Source: an uncultured Pelagibacteraceae bacterium (lineage in GTDB: Bacteria; Pseudomonadota; Alphaproteobacteria; Pelagibacterales; Pelagibacteraceae). From it: a stretch of 32,827 bases of DNA. Shown here piece after piece: positions 17,041 through 25,397 of this stretch (position 1 is the stretch's first letter; the number at the start of each line of letters is the position of its first letter). The stretch spans positions 1 through 32,827 of the forward strand of contig CABXYF010000002.1 of NCBI GenBank assembly GCA_902516435.1, given 5' to 3'. Under the pieces are notes generated by a model that worked only from the letters and a program-made list of their open reading frames with translations, searched no databases and was not told where the DNA came from. Both the position numbers and the translations under genes were made by a program.

Positions 17041-19116
17041 ATGAAAGTACCATATCTAAAAAAAAAACCAGAGATAAAATCTTGTCACAATATTGAGTGG
17101 GAAGATAATTATAGCTGGATACACCAAAAAAATATTTTAGAAGTTTTAAGAGATAAATCTAAGTTAGATCCTGAAGTAAAAGATTATTTAGATCAAGAAA
17201 ATTCTTATGCTGAATTTCATTTAAAAGATACAAAAAATTTACAAAAAAAATTATTTGGTGAAATTAAAGGAAGAATAAAATTAGATGATGAATCTCTACC
17301 ATATAGGGATCATACTTACGAATATTGGACAAAAACTACTTCTGAAGGAAATTATTCTATTAAACTTCGAAAGAAAATTGGGGAAAATAATATTGAAGAA
17401 ATATGGAATGGAGATAAGGAAAAAGAAAAACTTAAAACCGAGTATTTTGGTGTTGGTGATTTAGAGGTAAGTAATGACGATAAATATCTTGGATATTCAT
17501 TAGATCTCAAAGGTTCAGAATATTATACAATCCAAATTAGAGATATAAAAACTAATAATGTTATTTCTAAAGAAATTAAGGAAACATCTGGAGGTATTAC
17601 ATTTAGTTTAGATGATAAGTATATCTTTTACTCAAAGCTAGATGAGAATCATAGAGCAAGAAAAATTTATAGGCACGAAATCGGAAATTACAAAGATGAA
17701 GATAAGTTAATTTTTGAGGAAAAAAGTGAGGCTTTTACTGTAAGTATTGGACTAAGCTCAGATGAAAAGTATTACTTTATAAATACTTCTGACCATAACA
17801 CATCTGAACAATACTATTTTAATGTAGATGAGTTAGAGCCTCTTCCAAAACTTATAATGAAAAGAGATAGAGGTGTTTTATATTCTACCAATTCATGGGA
17901 TGGTAAATTTTATAATCATACCAATAAAAATGCAGAAGATTTTAAAATTGATATATCAGATAGCTTAGAAAAACAAGACTGGAAACCTTTCATCTTGCCA
18001 AAAAAAGAAGTATTAATAGGAGGTTTAACTTTTCTAAAAAATTGGATCATTAGATCTGAAACATCTAATGCACTGGATAAGTTATTTGTTAGAAATATCT
18101 CTACAAATATCGAACAAGAATTAATATTTTCAGAAGAAAGAATATATGTTCCTGGAGTTTCACTTGCTCAAAGAAATAGAGATACGGACGAGGTTTATCT
18201 AGGGTATTCTTCCCCTAAAACACCTTCTAGAGTTTATAAATTTAATTTATCTAATAAATCCAAAGAACTAGTTAAAGAACAAGAAATTCCATCAGGACAC
18301 AATCCAGAAAATTATATTGTGGAAAGAGTGGAGTTCAAATCACATGATGGAAGATTGGTGCCATTAACAATTACACGTCATAAAAAAACCAAAATAGACG
18401 GAACTGCTAACATACTACTCTATGGATATGGATCATATGGAAACTCTATGAGCCCAAGTTTTTCCTCCACAAGATTAAGTTTAATAAATAGAGATATAAT
18501 TTGGGCAACTGCCCACATAAGAGGTGGCTTGGAAAAAGGGATGAAGTGGTGGAAAGAGGGAAAGTTAACTAATAAAAAAAATACCTTTGAAGATTATATT
18601 TATGCAGCTAAATATTTAATAAATAAGAAATATACTACAAAAGGTAAAATAATTGGTATGGGTGGATCAGCAGGAGGTTTGCTAATGGGTGCAGTTGTCA
18701 ACCAGTCTCCAGAGTTATTTTTAGGGATTATAATGGCTGTACCTTTTGTAGACTCGCTTACTACAAATTTAGATCATTCTTTACCTTTAACAGTTGGAGA
18801 GTTTGACGAATTTGGGAACGCTAAAGATAATAAAGAACATTTTGATTATATTTTTTCATATGCTCCCTACAACAATATTAAAAAAATTGATTATCCACAT
18901 ATTTTAATAACAACCAGTCTAAGCGATAACCGGGTTCTGTTTGATGAACCTGCAAAATTTACTGCAAAATTAAGGGAATATAAAACTAATAATAATTTAC
19001 TTTTACTAAAAACTGAAATGAATGCAGGTCATGGTGGAAAATCTGGCCGAGATGGTGCAATAGAAGAAATTGCACTTGACTATGCATTTGCACTTAAGAT
19101 TGCAAAAAAAATCTAA
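17041..19116 (+). CDS. ptrB: Oligopeptidase B (prolyl oligopeptidase family serine peptidase)
   Basis: The 691-residue protein has the length and layout of oligopeptidase B: an N-terminal beta-propeller with repeated blade strands, then an alpha/beta-hydrolase domain from about residue 430. The catalytic triad is S543 in GMGGSAGG, D629 in SLSDNRV and H664 in NAGHGGKSGR. AHIRGGLEKGMKWWKEGK is the usual oxyanion-side segment. OpdB cuts short peptides after Arg or Lys in the cytoplasm. No signal peptide is present. The gene has no visible operon partner and ends shortly before the hsp20 promoter region. Confidence 0.93.
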   Translation: MKVPYLKKKPEIKSCHNIEWEDNYSWIHQKNILEVLRDKSKLDPEVKDYLDQENSYAEFHLKDTKNLQKKLFGEIKGRIKLDDESLPYRDHTYEYWTKTTSEGNYSIKLRKKIGENNIEEIWNGDKEKEKLKTEYFGVGDLEVSNDDKYLGYSLDLKGSEYYTIQIRDIKTNNVISKEIKETSGGITFSLDDKYIFYSKLDENHRARKIYRHEIGNYKDEDKLIFEEKSEAFTVSIGLSSDEKYYFINTSDHNTSEQYYFNVDELEPLPKLIMKRDRGVLYSTNSWDGKFYNHTNKNAEDFKIDISDSLEKQDWKPFILPKKEVLIGGLTFLKNWIIRSETSNALDKLFVRNISTNIEQELIFSEERIYVPGVSLAQRNRDTDEVYLGYSSPKTPSRVYKFNLSNKSKELVKEQEIPSGHNPENYIVERVEFKSHDGRLVPLTITRHKKTKIDGTANILLYGYGSYGNSMSPSFSSTRLSLINRDIIWATAHIRGGLEKGMKWWKEGKLTNKKNTFEDYIYAAKYLINKKYTTKGKIIGMGGSAGGLLMGAVVNQSPELFLGIIMAVPFVDSLTTNLDHSLPLTVGEFDEFGNAKDNKEHFDYIFSYAPYNNIKKIDYPHILITTSLSDNRVLFDEPAKFTAKLREYKTNNNLLLLKTEMNAGHGGKSGRDGAIEEIALDYAFALKIAKKI

Positions 19117-19119
19117 TTT

Positions 19120-19153
19120 TCTAATCTTGAACAATTAAAAATAATTCTTACAT
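19120..19153 (+). promoter_or_regulatory. Probable sigma-32 (RpoH) heat-shock promoter of hsp20
   Basis: TCTAATCTTGAA (19120-19131) is identical to the block upstream of groES; it contains CTTGAA (19126-19131) as the -35. With the same 16-base spacer the -10 would be TTACAT (19148-19153), against CTATAT before groES. Transcription would start near 19160, exactly where the leader hairpins begin. The oligopeptidase stop at 19116 is just before it. Confidence 0.55.
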
Positions 19154-19159
19154 AAAACG

Positions 19160-19218
19160 GTGAGCTGCCTAATGGGGCTTACTAAATATAAACTTGCTTA
19201 ACAAAGGAGGATATAATG
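19160..19218 (+). promoter_or_regulatory. ROSE-like RNA thermometer in the hsp20 5' leader
   Basis: Two hairpins fill the leader. The first pairs GTGAGC (19160-19165) with GCTTAC (19177-19182). In the second, CTTGCTT (19193-19199) pairs with AAGGAGG (19204-19210) across an AACA loop, with one central G-G opposition. TATA (19187-19190) and TATA (19212-19215) can extend the stem to the ATG. UUGCU facing AGGA with a G-G pair is the defining ROSE feature, which melts at high temperature to free the ribosome binding site. The gene behind it, an Hsp20, is the classical ROSE target. Confidence 0.65.
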
Positions 19219-19662
19219 ACAAGTAAGGATCTATCTATATTTAACTCACTAAGACCATTTTCAATTGGTTTTGACGATATGTTTGATCAATTTGAAAATA
19301 TGTTAGGAAACGGAAATTTGACAATGCAGTCAAATTATCCACCTTACAACATTCGAAAAACAGGTAAAGACAACTATGCAATTGAAGTTGCATTAGCTGG
19401 ATTTAATAAGAAAGATGTTGAGGTTGAGTTTGAGGAAAATTTACTAACTGTTAGAACAAAACAAGTAAGTAAATCCGAAAACAACGACGTTGATGGAGAA
19501 ATCATTCATAAAGGTATTTCTCAAAGACAATTTGCAAGATCATTCACTATTGCTGATGACGTAAAAGTAAATGGTGCCGAGCTTAAAGATGGTCTTTTAA
19601 CAATATCTTGTGAAAGAATTATTCCAGAACATAAAAAGAAAAAACTTATAGAAATTAAATAA
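19216..19662 (+). CDS. Small heat shock protein Hsp20 (IbpA-like)
   Basis: The 148-residue protein has a short N-terminal arm (SLRPFSIGFDDMFDQFENML) and an alpha-crystallin domain at about residues 40-135, with YAIEVALAGFNKKDVEVEFEENLLTVRTK and ARSFTIADDVKVNGAELKDGLLTISCER. The C-terminal IEI is the I-x-I/V motif that drives oligomer assembly. Hsp20 proteins hold unfolding proteins without ATP in the cytoplasm until DnaK/ClpB refold them. An AAAGGAGG ribosome binding site lies inside a predicted temperature-sensitive hairpin, and an RpoH-type promoter lies upstream, so double heat control is expected. Confidence 0.96.
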   Translation: MTSKDLSIFNSLRPFSIGFDDMFDQFENMLGNGNLTMQSNYPPYNIRKTGKDNYAIEVALAGFNKKDVEVEFEENLLTVRTKQVSKSENNDVDGEIIHKGISQRQFARSFTIADDVKVNGAELKDGLLTISCERIIPEHKKKKLIEIK

Positions 19663-19672
19663 GTATAACCTT

Positions 19673-19700
19673 ACTTGCGAGGATTTTTATCCTCGCAAGT
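19673..19700. terminator. Perfect 12-bp hairpin between hsp20 and the convergent lipoprotein gene
   Basis: ACTTGCGAGGAT (19673-19684) pairs perfectly with ATCCTCGCAAGT (19689-19700) around a TTTT loop. It lies 10 bases after the hsp20 stop and 5 before the convergent lipoprotein gene end. Neither strand has a T run after the stem, so it is not a canonical rho-independent terminator. It may be a bidirectional terminator or mRNA 3'-end protector, and it is the most GC-rich block of the local gap. Confidence 0.6.
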
Positions 19701-19705
19701 GTGAT

Positions 19706-20008
19706 TTAAAAACAACCGTTGGATACAAAACCAATAACAATATTTTTAGAATTTATTTCAAATCTTCTTTCGCAAGGAATTAAATATTTTTTTGTATTGT
19801 ATACAAGCTCAAAGTTACCTTTGCCATTTTTGAAATCTTCATCAGGTTTTCCTAATTCCATTTGAAGGTCGCCAGAGGATTTTCCTATAAATTTACTTAA
19901 TTTCTCATTTTCTTTTTCAACTATAGCATCTGTTTTTTCTTTAACTGTTTGACAACCAGATAAAAGAATAAAAGTTGTAAAAATTATTAAAATTAATTTT
20001 AATTTCAT
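19706..20008 (-). CDS. Small lipoprotein, unknown function
   Basis: The 100-residue protein has a lipoprotein signal sequence with the lipobox LLSGC, so C19 would be acylated and the mature part is about 82 residues. It has a coil-like linker (TVKEKTDAIVEKENEKLSKF) and then a small domain with FIGKSSGDLQMELGKPDEDFKNGKGNFELVY, a pattern that recalls BamE/SmpA-like outer-membrane lipoproteins. Two further Cys, C79 and C99, could form a disulfide in the periplasm. The resemblance to SmpA is weak and I do not claim a role in outer-membrane assembly. The gene stands alone, convergent to hsp20. Confidence 0.75.
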   Translation of the reverse strand: MKLKLILIIFTTFILLSGCQTVKEKTDAIVEKENEKLSKFIGKSSGDLQMELGKPDEDFKNGKGNFELVYNTKKYLIPCERRFEINSKNIVIGFVSNGCF

Positions 20009-20145
20009 ATAATTTATTTAACACTCAATTGTGTCAAAAGATTAGCCTAAAAGTTGAAAACTGCTTATTTTACATGAAAAAATTAATTAATATAATGTAT
20101 TTAATTGAACTAATTCTGAATTCTAATTAATTGTTATTTATTAAA

Positions 20146-21651
20146 ATGAATACAAAACTTAAGGTATCAAAAATATCAAAAATTTATCCGGGTTGTATAG
20201 CAAATGATAACGTATCCTTAAATTTTGAGAGTGGAAAAATTTACGCTTTGCTTGGAGAGAATGGTGCTGGAAAATCTACATTAGTAAAAATATTATCAGG
20301 CGTAATTAATTCAGATCATGGTCAGATTTTTTTAAATGATAAACTTCTTGAATTAAATTCTCCCAAAGATGCTAAGGATAATAATATTGGGATGGTTTTT
20401 CAACATTTTAATCTTTTTGAAACTTTATCAGTTTTAGAAAATCTTAGTATTGATAGTGAAAAAAAAAATGAAGAATTAAGAGTTTTGGTTAATGAGATTT
20501 TAAGAAAGTATAATTTCAAAATTGACTTAGATGTTCCTATTCTTAATCTTTCAGCAGGTCAAAAACAAAAAGTTGAAATCATAAGATGTCTATTAAGAAA
20601 TCCTAAAGTTCTAATAATGGATGAACCCACCTCAGTTTTAACAGAACAAGAAACAGAAGATTTATTTTTATCTTTGAAGAAATTTTCAAATGAAGGAATT
20701 TTAATTATTTATATTACACACAAACTAAAGGAGGTTTTGTCATTATGTGATGAAGTTGCAGTGATGAGAAAAGGTAAAGTAGTCTCTGTCAGCAGGACTC
20801 GGGATGAAGAATTATCCAGTTTAGCAAATAAAATGATTGGAGAAAGTTTAATCAAAATAAAGAAAAAAAATAATAATACTCTAAGTTCTGAAGAAATTTT
20901 AAAAGTATCAAACCTAAATTTCATTAGTGATGATCCGTATGAAATCAATTTAATTGATATAAACTTTACATTAAGAAAGGGAGAATGCCTTGGAATAGCT
21001 GGTATATCAGGGAATGGACAAAATGAATTATTTCAGATTTTAAGTGGAGAGATAATATCAAATGACAGTTCCATTAGATTTAGAAATAAAGAAATTAGTA
21101 AACTGAACCCCAAGGAAAGAAGAGAATTTTTAATGGCCTTTTCACCTGAGGACCGTATATCCCAAGCAGCCATACCCTCATTAAAAATTTATGAAAATGT
21201 GGCACTTAACAATTTTAAAACTTCAAATTTTTTTGAAAAAGGTTTTTTAAATGAAAAAAAAATTAAAAACCATTCTAAAAAAATTCTTTCAAATTTTTCA
21301 GTAAATACAGATAATGTTAACCTAAAAAGTCAATTTTTATCTGGAGGAAATCTTCAAAAATTAATCCTAGGTAGAGAACTGATTACGTCACCAGAATTAT
21401 TGATATGTTTTAACCCAACTTGGGGTCTAGATGTTGGGGCTATTAATTATATCCATCAAACACTTATGCAAATTAACGAACAAGGTAAATCTATAATCTT
21501 AATTTCAACTGATAACGATGAACTACTACAGCTTAGTGACAGAATTTCTGTAATTAATCAAGGTAAGCTCTCTAAAATAATAAATGCTGAGGATGTAAAT
21601 CCAGAAAAGTTAGGGCTTTTAATGGGTGGAGGAGTAATTGATAAAAATTGA
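20146..21651 (+). CDS. BMP-family nucleoside/purine ABC importer, duplicated ATP-binding protein
   Basis: The start is the ATG at 20146 (501 residues). Two ABC cassettes are fused, as in RbsA-like ATPases. The first has Walker A GENGAGKST (37-45), Q-loop VFQHFNLFETLSVLEN, signature LSAGQ (135-139) and Walker B LIMDEP (156-161). The second has a degenerate Walker A, GISGNGQNE (286-294), and signature LSGGN (398-402), then NPTWGLDVGA, all typical of the BMP-linked group. It energises uptake across the inner membrane with the two permeases that follow, the first overlapping by 14 bases. The family (NupO-like) imports nucleosides or purine bases. Confidence 0.93.
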   Translation: MNTKLKVSKISKIYPGCIANDNVSLNFESGKIYALLGENGAGKSTLVKILSGVINSDHGQIFLNDKLLELNSPKDAKDNNIGMVFQHFNLFETLSVLENLSIDSEKKNEELRVLVNEILRKYNFKIDLDVPILNLSAGQKQKVEIIRCLLRNPKVLIMDEPTSVLTEQETEDLFLSLKKFSNEGILIIYITHKLKEVLSLCDEVAVMRKGKVVSVSRTRDEELSSLANKMIGESLIKIKKKNNNTLSSEEILKVSNLNFISDDPYEINLIDINFTLRKGECLGIAGISGNGQNELFQILSGEIISNDSSIRFRNKEISKLNPKERREFLMAFSPEDRISQAAIPSLKIYENVALNNFKTSNFFEKGFLNEKKIKNHSKKILSNFSVNTDNVNLKSQFLSGGNLQKLILGRELITSPELLICFNPTWGLDVGAINYIHQTLMQINEQGKSIILISTDNDELLQLSDRISVINQGKLSKIINAEDVNPEKLGLLMGGGVIDKN

Positions 21652-22711
21652 AAAGCGCAACGAAGCACCTAACTCAATTTATTTTTTAACACCAGTTCTA
21701 GCAATTTTTTTAACATTAATTTCTGGAGCATTAATCTTTTTTATACTTGGATTTAAACCCTTAGAAGCTTTAAAGTTTTTTTTTATTACTCCAATTTCCG
21801 ACTTGTATGGACTTAGCGAGCTTCTAATAAAAGCAACACCACTTTGTTTAATTGCTATTGGTCTTTCGTTTTGTTTTAAAAGTAATAATTGGAACATTGG
21901 TGCTGAAGGACAATTGACTTTTGGAGGAATAGTTGGTGGAGGTGTTGCGTTATTATTTTATAATCATGACGGTTTTTATGTATTACCTTCAATTATTTTA
22001 GCCGGAGCAATAGGTGGTATGGTTTTTGCAATGATTCCTGCAATTTTAAAAGTTTATTTTAATACCAATGAGATTTTAGTTAGCTTGATGCTTGTTTATG
22101 TGTCAAAACTATTATTAGACTATCTAGTAGTTGGTCCTTGGAGCAATCCAGAAGGTTTTAATTTTCCAGAGACAAGACAATTTAGTGAGTCTGCTAGGTT
22201 ACCTATTTTAATTGAGGGTCTAAGAATTCATGCTGGTATTTTTATAGCATTAATCAGTGTATTTTTAGCTTGGATTGTTTTGTACAAAACCTATTTAGGT
22301 TTTCAAATTAAAGTTTCAGGATTAAGTCTAAAGACAGCAAAATATGCTGGTTATAAAGGAAAGACCATGATCTTGTTAGTTTTTATGGTTAGTGGTGCTT
22401 GTGCTGGTCTTGCGGGGGTTGGAGAAATAACTGGTCCAATAGGACAGTTACATAGGATGATTTCACCTGATTATGGTTTTACAGCTATAATAGTGGCATT
22501 TTTAGGTCGTCTTAATCCAATCGGTATTGTCTTTGCATCTTTAATTGTAGCACTTACATACCTTGGAGCTGAAACGGCGCAAATATTTTTACAGGTTCCA
22601 AAATATACTGGTCAAGTATTTCAAGGAATGATTTTATTTTTTCTACTTGCGTCTGATTTCTTAATTTTCTTTAAAATAAAATTTTTAGGATTTAAAAAAT
22701 ATGAATATTGA
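21638..22711 (+). CDS. ABC importer permease, BMP system (NupP-like)
   Basis: The 357-residue protein is an inner-membrane permease of the BPD_transp_2 family, with about nine to ten helices. Conserved marks are NWNIGAEGQLTFGGIVGGGVAL near residue 85, AMIPAILKVYFNTNEILVSLMLVYV near 130, and the cytoplasmic coupling segment KVSGLSLKTAKYAGY. It uses a TTG start at 21638, preceded by GGTGGAGGAG, and overlaps the ATPase gene by 14 bases. Together with the next permease it forms the heterodimeric channel of the nucleoside/purine importer. The length and overlap pattern are normal for these operons. Confidence 0.92.
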   Translation: MIKIEKRNEAPNSIYFLTPVLAIFLTLISGALIFFILGFKPLEALKFFFITPISDLYGLSELLIKATPLCLIAIGLSFCFKSNNWNIGAEGQLTFGGIVGGGVALLFYNHDGFYVLPSIILAGAIGGMVFAMIPAILKVYFNTNEILVSLMLVYVSKLLLDYLVVGPWSNPEGFNFPETRQFSESARLPILIEGLRIHAGIFIALISVFLAWIVLYKTYLGFQIKVSGLSLKTAKYAGYKGKTMILLVFMVSGACAGLAGVGEITGPIGQLHRMISPDYGFTAIIVAFLGRLNPIGIVFASLIVALTYLGAETAQIFLQVPKYTGQVFQGMILFFLLASDFLIFFKIKFLGFKKYEY

Positions 22712-23633
22712 TATTAATTTTATTGGTATTCTTATTGGAGCCATAATGGCCTCTTCTGTTCCTTTAATACTTGCGGCCTCAGGAGAGCTTATAACAGAGA
22801 GGTCGGGTGTTCTAAATTTAGGTGTTGAGGGTATGATGATTATAGGTGCAATTTCAGGTTTTGCATTAATGGTTATTACTGACAATTTATTTTTTGCGAT
22901 AATTGGATCAATGCTCTCAGGTTTGCTTTTATCTTTTATCTTCGGTTTTTTGACACAATCTTTAATTACAAATCATGTTGCAACTGGACTTGCTCTTACT
23001 ATTTTCGGTATTGGTTTATCTGCAATGATTGGGAAAGATTTTGTTGGAATACCTGGAAAAGAATTTCCTTTATTGTTAGTAAATCTTAAAGAGCGCATAC
23101 CATTTTTTGGCCCTATTTTTTTTGGTCATTCAGTAATTTTTTATTTTGCATTTTTGCTTCCTTTTGTAACTAACTATTTTTTAAAAAAAACTAAAATAGG
23201 TTTAATTGTTAGAGCAGTGGGAGACTCTCCTATATCTGCTTCAAATCAAGGAATCAATGTCTTACTAGTAAGATATTGTTGTATTCTTTATGGAGGAGCA
23301 ATGTGTGGTTTGGCAGGAGCTTATCTCTCTCTTATTTATACTCCTCAGTGGATTGAAAATATGACAGCTGGTAGAGGTTGGATAGCTCTCGCATTAGTAG
23401 TGTTTGCTACATGGAGCCCAATTAAAGTTTTAATTGGAGCTATAGTATTTGGAGGAATAACTATTCTTCAGTTACATATGCAAGCAATGGGAATAAGAAT
23501 TCCAGTTCAATTTTTAAGTGCATTACCATATATAATGACAATTGTTGTATTAGTAATAATTTCTCGTGACAGTAGAAAAATAAAACTTAATACACCCACT
23601 TCGCTGGGACAAATGTTCTATAAGGAAAAGTAA
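22701..23633 (+). CDS. ABC importer permease, BMP system (NupQ-like)
   Basis: The 310-residue protein is the second permease of the system, with about eight to nine helices. It opens with ILAASGELITERSGVLNLGVEGMMIIGAISGF, the signature start of this permease type, and contains the coupling segment RAVGDSPISASNQGINVLLVRY. The ATG at 22701 overlaps the first permease by 11 bases, so translation is coupled. It ends 85 bases before the solute-binding protein gene. The pair of unlike permeases with a fused ATPase and BMP-type binding protein is the standard architecture for nucleoside importers. Confidence 0.92.
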   Translation: MNIDINFIGILIGAIMASSVPLILAASGELITERSGVLNLGVEGMMIIGAISGFALMVITDNLFFAIIGSMLSGLLLSFIFGFLTQSLITNHVATGLALTIFGIGLSAMIGKDFVGIPGKEFPLLLVNLKERIPFFGPIFFGHSVIFYFAFLLPFVTNYFLKKTKIGLIVRAVGDSPISASNQGINVLLVRYCCILYGGAMCGLAGAYLSLIYTPQWIENMTAGRGWIALALVVFATWSPIKVLIGAIVFGGITILQLHMQAMGIRIPVQFLSALPYIMTIVVLVIISRDSRKIKLNTPTSLGQMFYKEK

Positions 23634-23651
23634 TGTTAGCTATTCCAAAAT

Positions 23652-23679
23652 AAACATTTTTTTTTAAAAAAATTTGTTT
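23652..23679 (+). other. Imperfect AT palindrome before the binding-protein gene
   Basis: AAACATTTTTTTTT (23652-23665) faces AAAAAAATTTGTTT (23666-23679), matching at 12 of 14 positions. It lies between the permease gene and the binding-protein gene. It could act as a weak terminator or an mRNA processing and stabilising element for the highly expressed binding protein. In such AT-rich DNA it may also be chance. Confidence 0.35.
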
Positions 23680-23718
23680 AGGCTACAGAATCAAAAAGTT
23701 AAATTTAAAGGGGAAAAA

Positions 23719-24783
23719 ATGTATAAAAATTTTGTTAAAAGTTTAATCACTGTATTATTTTTGTTTGGATTTGCAATTAATGCTAATGCAGAATTTAAAG
23801 TTGGTTTTGTTTATGTAGGACCCACTGGAGATCATGGATGGACATACCAACATGATGAAGGAAGGAAGGCTGTAGAAGCTGCTGGAATAAAAACTACTTA
23901 TGTAGAAAGTGTTCCAGAAGGTGCTGATGCTGAGAGAGTAATAAGACAACTTGCTCAATCTGGTCATGATCTTATTTTTACTACTAGTTTTGGATATATG
24001 GATCCAACAAATAAGGTTGCCAAAGATTTTCCTAATGTAAAATTTGAGCACGCAACAGGTTATAAAAGGGAGCATTCTAATGTGTCGACATATTCTGCAA
24101 GATTTTATGAGGGGAGAACTCTTTTGGGACATATGGCTGGAAAAATGACTAAAACAAACGTTATTGGATACATTGCATCTTTTCCAATTCCTGAAGTTAT
24201 AAGAGGAATAAATGCAATGACTTTAGCGGCACAAAAAGTCAATCCGAATATAAAAACTAAAATTGTTTGGGTATTTACTTGGTATGATCCAGGAAAAGAG
24301 TCGGAAGCAGCTCAAGCCTTAATAGATCAAGGAGCAGATATAATTATGCAGCATACTGATAGTACTGCACCAGTTCAGGTAGCTGAAAAAGCAGGTGTTT
24401 GGTCATTTGGACAAGCAAGTGATATGCAAAGGTTTGCACCAAAATCAATATTAACATCTATAATAGATGATTGGGCACCTTACTATGTTGAAAGATCTAT
24501 TGCTGCAAGAGACGGTACATGGAAACAACAAGATACCTGGCATGGATTAAATGAAGGGATGGTTGCTATGGCTCCATATAACTCTGCGATGGGAAGTGGT
24601 TTAGTGAATGAAGTAAAACAACTTCAAAAAGATTTAGCATCTGGAAAAGTTCATTCATTTACAGGTCCGATATATGATCAAAAGGGCAACTTACTTGTAG
24701 CAGAAGGTAATGTTGCAGATGATGGAATGTTAGCGGGTATGAGTGTTTATGTTAAAGGTGTTGAGGGCGATATTCCAAAATAA
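23719..24783 (+). CDS. BMP-family substrate-binding protein (nucleoside/purine ABC importer)
   Basis: The start is the ATG at 23719 after AAAGGGGA, giving 354 residues with a signal peptide cut after A24 (NANA|EFKVGF). There is no lipobox, so it is a free periplasmic protein. The BMP/PnrA fold is shown by GPTGDHGWTYQHDEGRKA, DLIFTTSFGYMDP, YIASFPIPEVIRGINAM and ADIIMQHTDSTAPVQVAEKAG, which line the ligand cleft. Ligands of this group are nucleosides or purine bases. Unusually it is the last gene of the cluster, behind both permeases, with its own gap; a distinct promoter or higher mRNA stability would supply the usual excess over the permeases. A strong terminator follows. Confidence 0.94.
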   Translation: MYKNFVKSLITVLFLFGFAINANAEFKVGFVYVGPTGDHGWTYQHDEGRKAVEAAGIKTTYVESVPEGADAERVIRQLAQSGHDLIFTTSFGYMDPTNKVAKDFPNVKFEHATGYKREHSNVSTYSARFYEGRTLLGHMAGKMTKTNVIGYIASFPIPEVIRGINAMTLAAQKVNPNIKTKIVWVFTWYDPGKESEAAQALIDQGADIIMQHTDSTAPVQVAEKAGVWSFGQASDMQRFAPKSILTSIIDDWAPYYVERSIAARDGTWKQQDTWHGLNEGMVAMAPYNSAMGSGLVNEVKQLQKDLASGKVHSFTGPIYDQKGNLLVAEGNVADDGMLAGMSVYVKGVEGDIPK

Positions 24784-24804
24784 ATTTTAATTAAATTTAA
24801 AATT

Positions 24805-24831
24805 AAAGGCCAGCTTGTCTGGCCTTTTTTT
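24805..24831 (+). terminator. Rho-independent terminator of the ABC operon
   Basis: AAAGGCCAG (24805-24813) pairs perfectly with CTGGCCTTT (24819-24827) around CTTGT, and the T run extends to 24831. It is 22 bases after the binding-protein stop. Because A residues flank the left arm, it could also serve the convergent phosphoribosyltransferase gene ending at 24833. Confidence 0.92.
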
Positions 24832-24832
24832 A

Positions 24833-25354
24833 TTAAGAATGTTTTTTTTTTAAAGTATTTATATCAATTTCATCATAATACTCTGAAGGTTGAATAATCC
24901 AAGGATCGTTATTCAATAAGATTGGACAGAAGTCTGGGGTGAAAGATGAAGATTTTTTTTTCCATAAACAGGCTGTTTTAATTTCATCAATATAATTTTT
25001 GATAGGATCATACTTTTTTAACCATTCAATACTTTTGTTTAGTGTTAATCCAGTATCTGAGAGATCATCTACTAATAAAACTCTTTTGAAATCCTGATTT
25101 TTTGCAATTGCACTCATATCCCTTGCAAATATTAATTCGCCTTGTTGATTTTGAACTGTATCTCCTGAGTAACTTTGTATTACTACATAAGCTGTGGGTA
25201 TTTTAAAAATTCTAGACAAAATATCAATAATTGGCGCCGCACCTCTCATAATCCCAACTAAGACAGTTGGCATATATCTACCTTCTATTTCAAGTGCAAG
25301 TTTTTCAACTGCACTTTTGTACTCATCATATGTAATTATTAATTTCTCACTCAT
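24833..25354 (-). CDS. Purine phosphoribosyltransferase (Gpt/xanthine-guanine type)
   Basis: The 173-residue protein is a type I phosphoribosyltransferase. The PRPP-binding motif VLLVDDLSDTG is at residues 92-102, the hood and pyrophosphate loop region at about 33-40 (GIMRGAAP), and the C-terminal PWIIQPSEYYDE with W152 resembles the base-stacking segment of Gpt-like enzymes. It would convert a purine base (hypoxanthine, xanthine or guanine) and PRPP to the nucleotide in the cytoplasm. It converges with the BMP importer, so the two plausibly form an uptake and salvage pair, although they are not in one operon. Confidence 0.87.
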   Translation of the reverse strand: MSEKLIITYDEYKSAVEKLALEIEGRYMPTVLVGIMRGAAPIIDILSRIFKIPTAYVVIQSYSGDTVQNQQGELIFARDMSAIAKNQDFKRVLLVDDLSDTGLTLNKSIEWLKKYDPIKNYIDEIKTACLWKKKSSSFTPDFCPILLNNDPWIIQPSEYYDEIDINTLKKKHS

Positions 25355-25397
25355 TAAAATTTGGTATCATAAATAAAAAAATTAAAAAAGGAGAATT

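Noticed and set aside
20131-20148. Upstream TTG start for the ABC ATPase
   Set aside because: The ATG at 20146 gives the normal beginning of the first ABC cassette; the extra five residues have no support.
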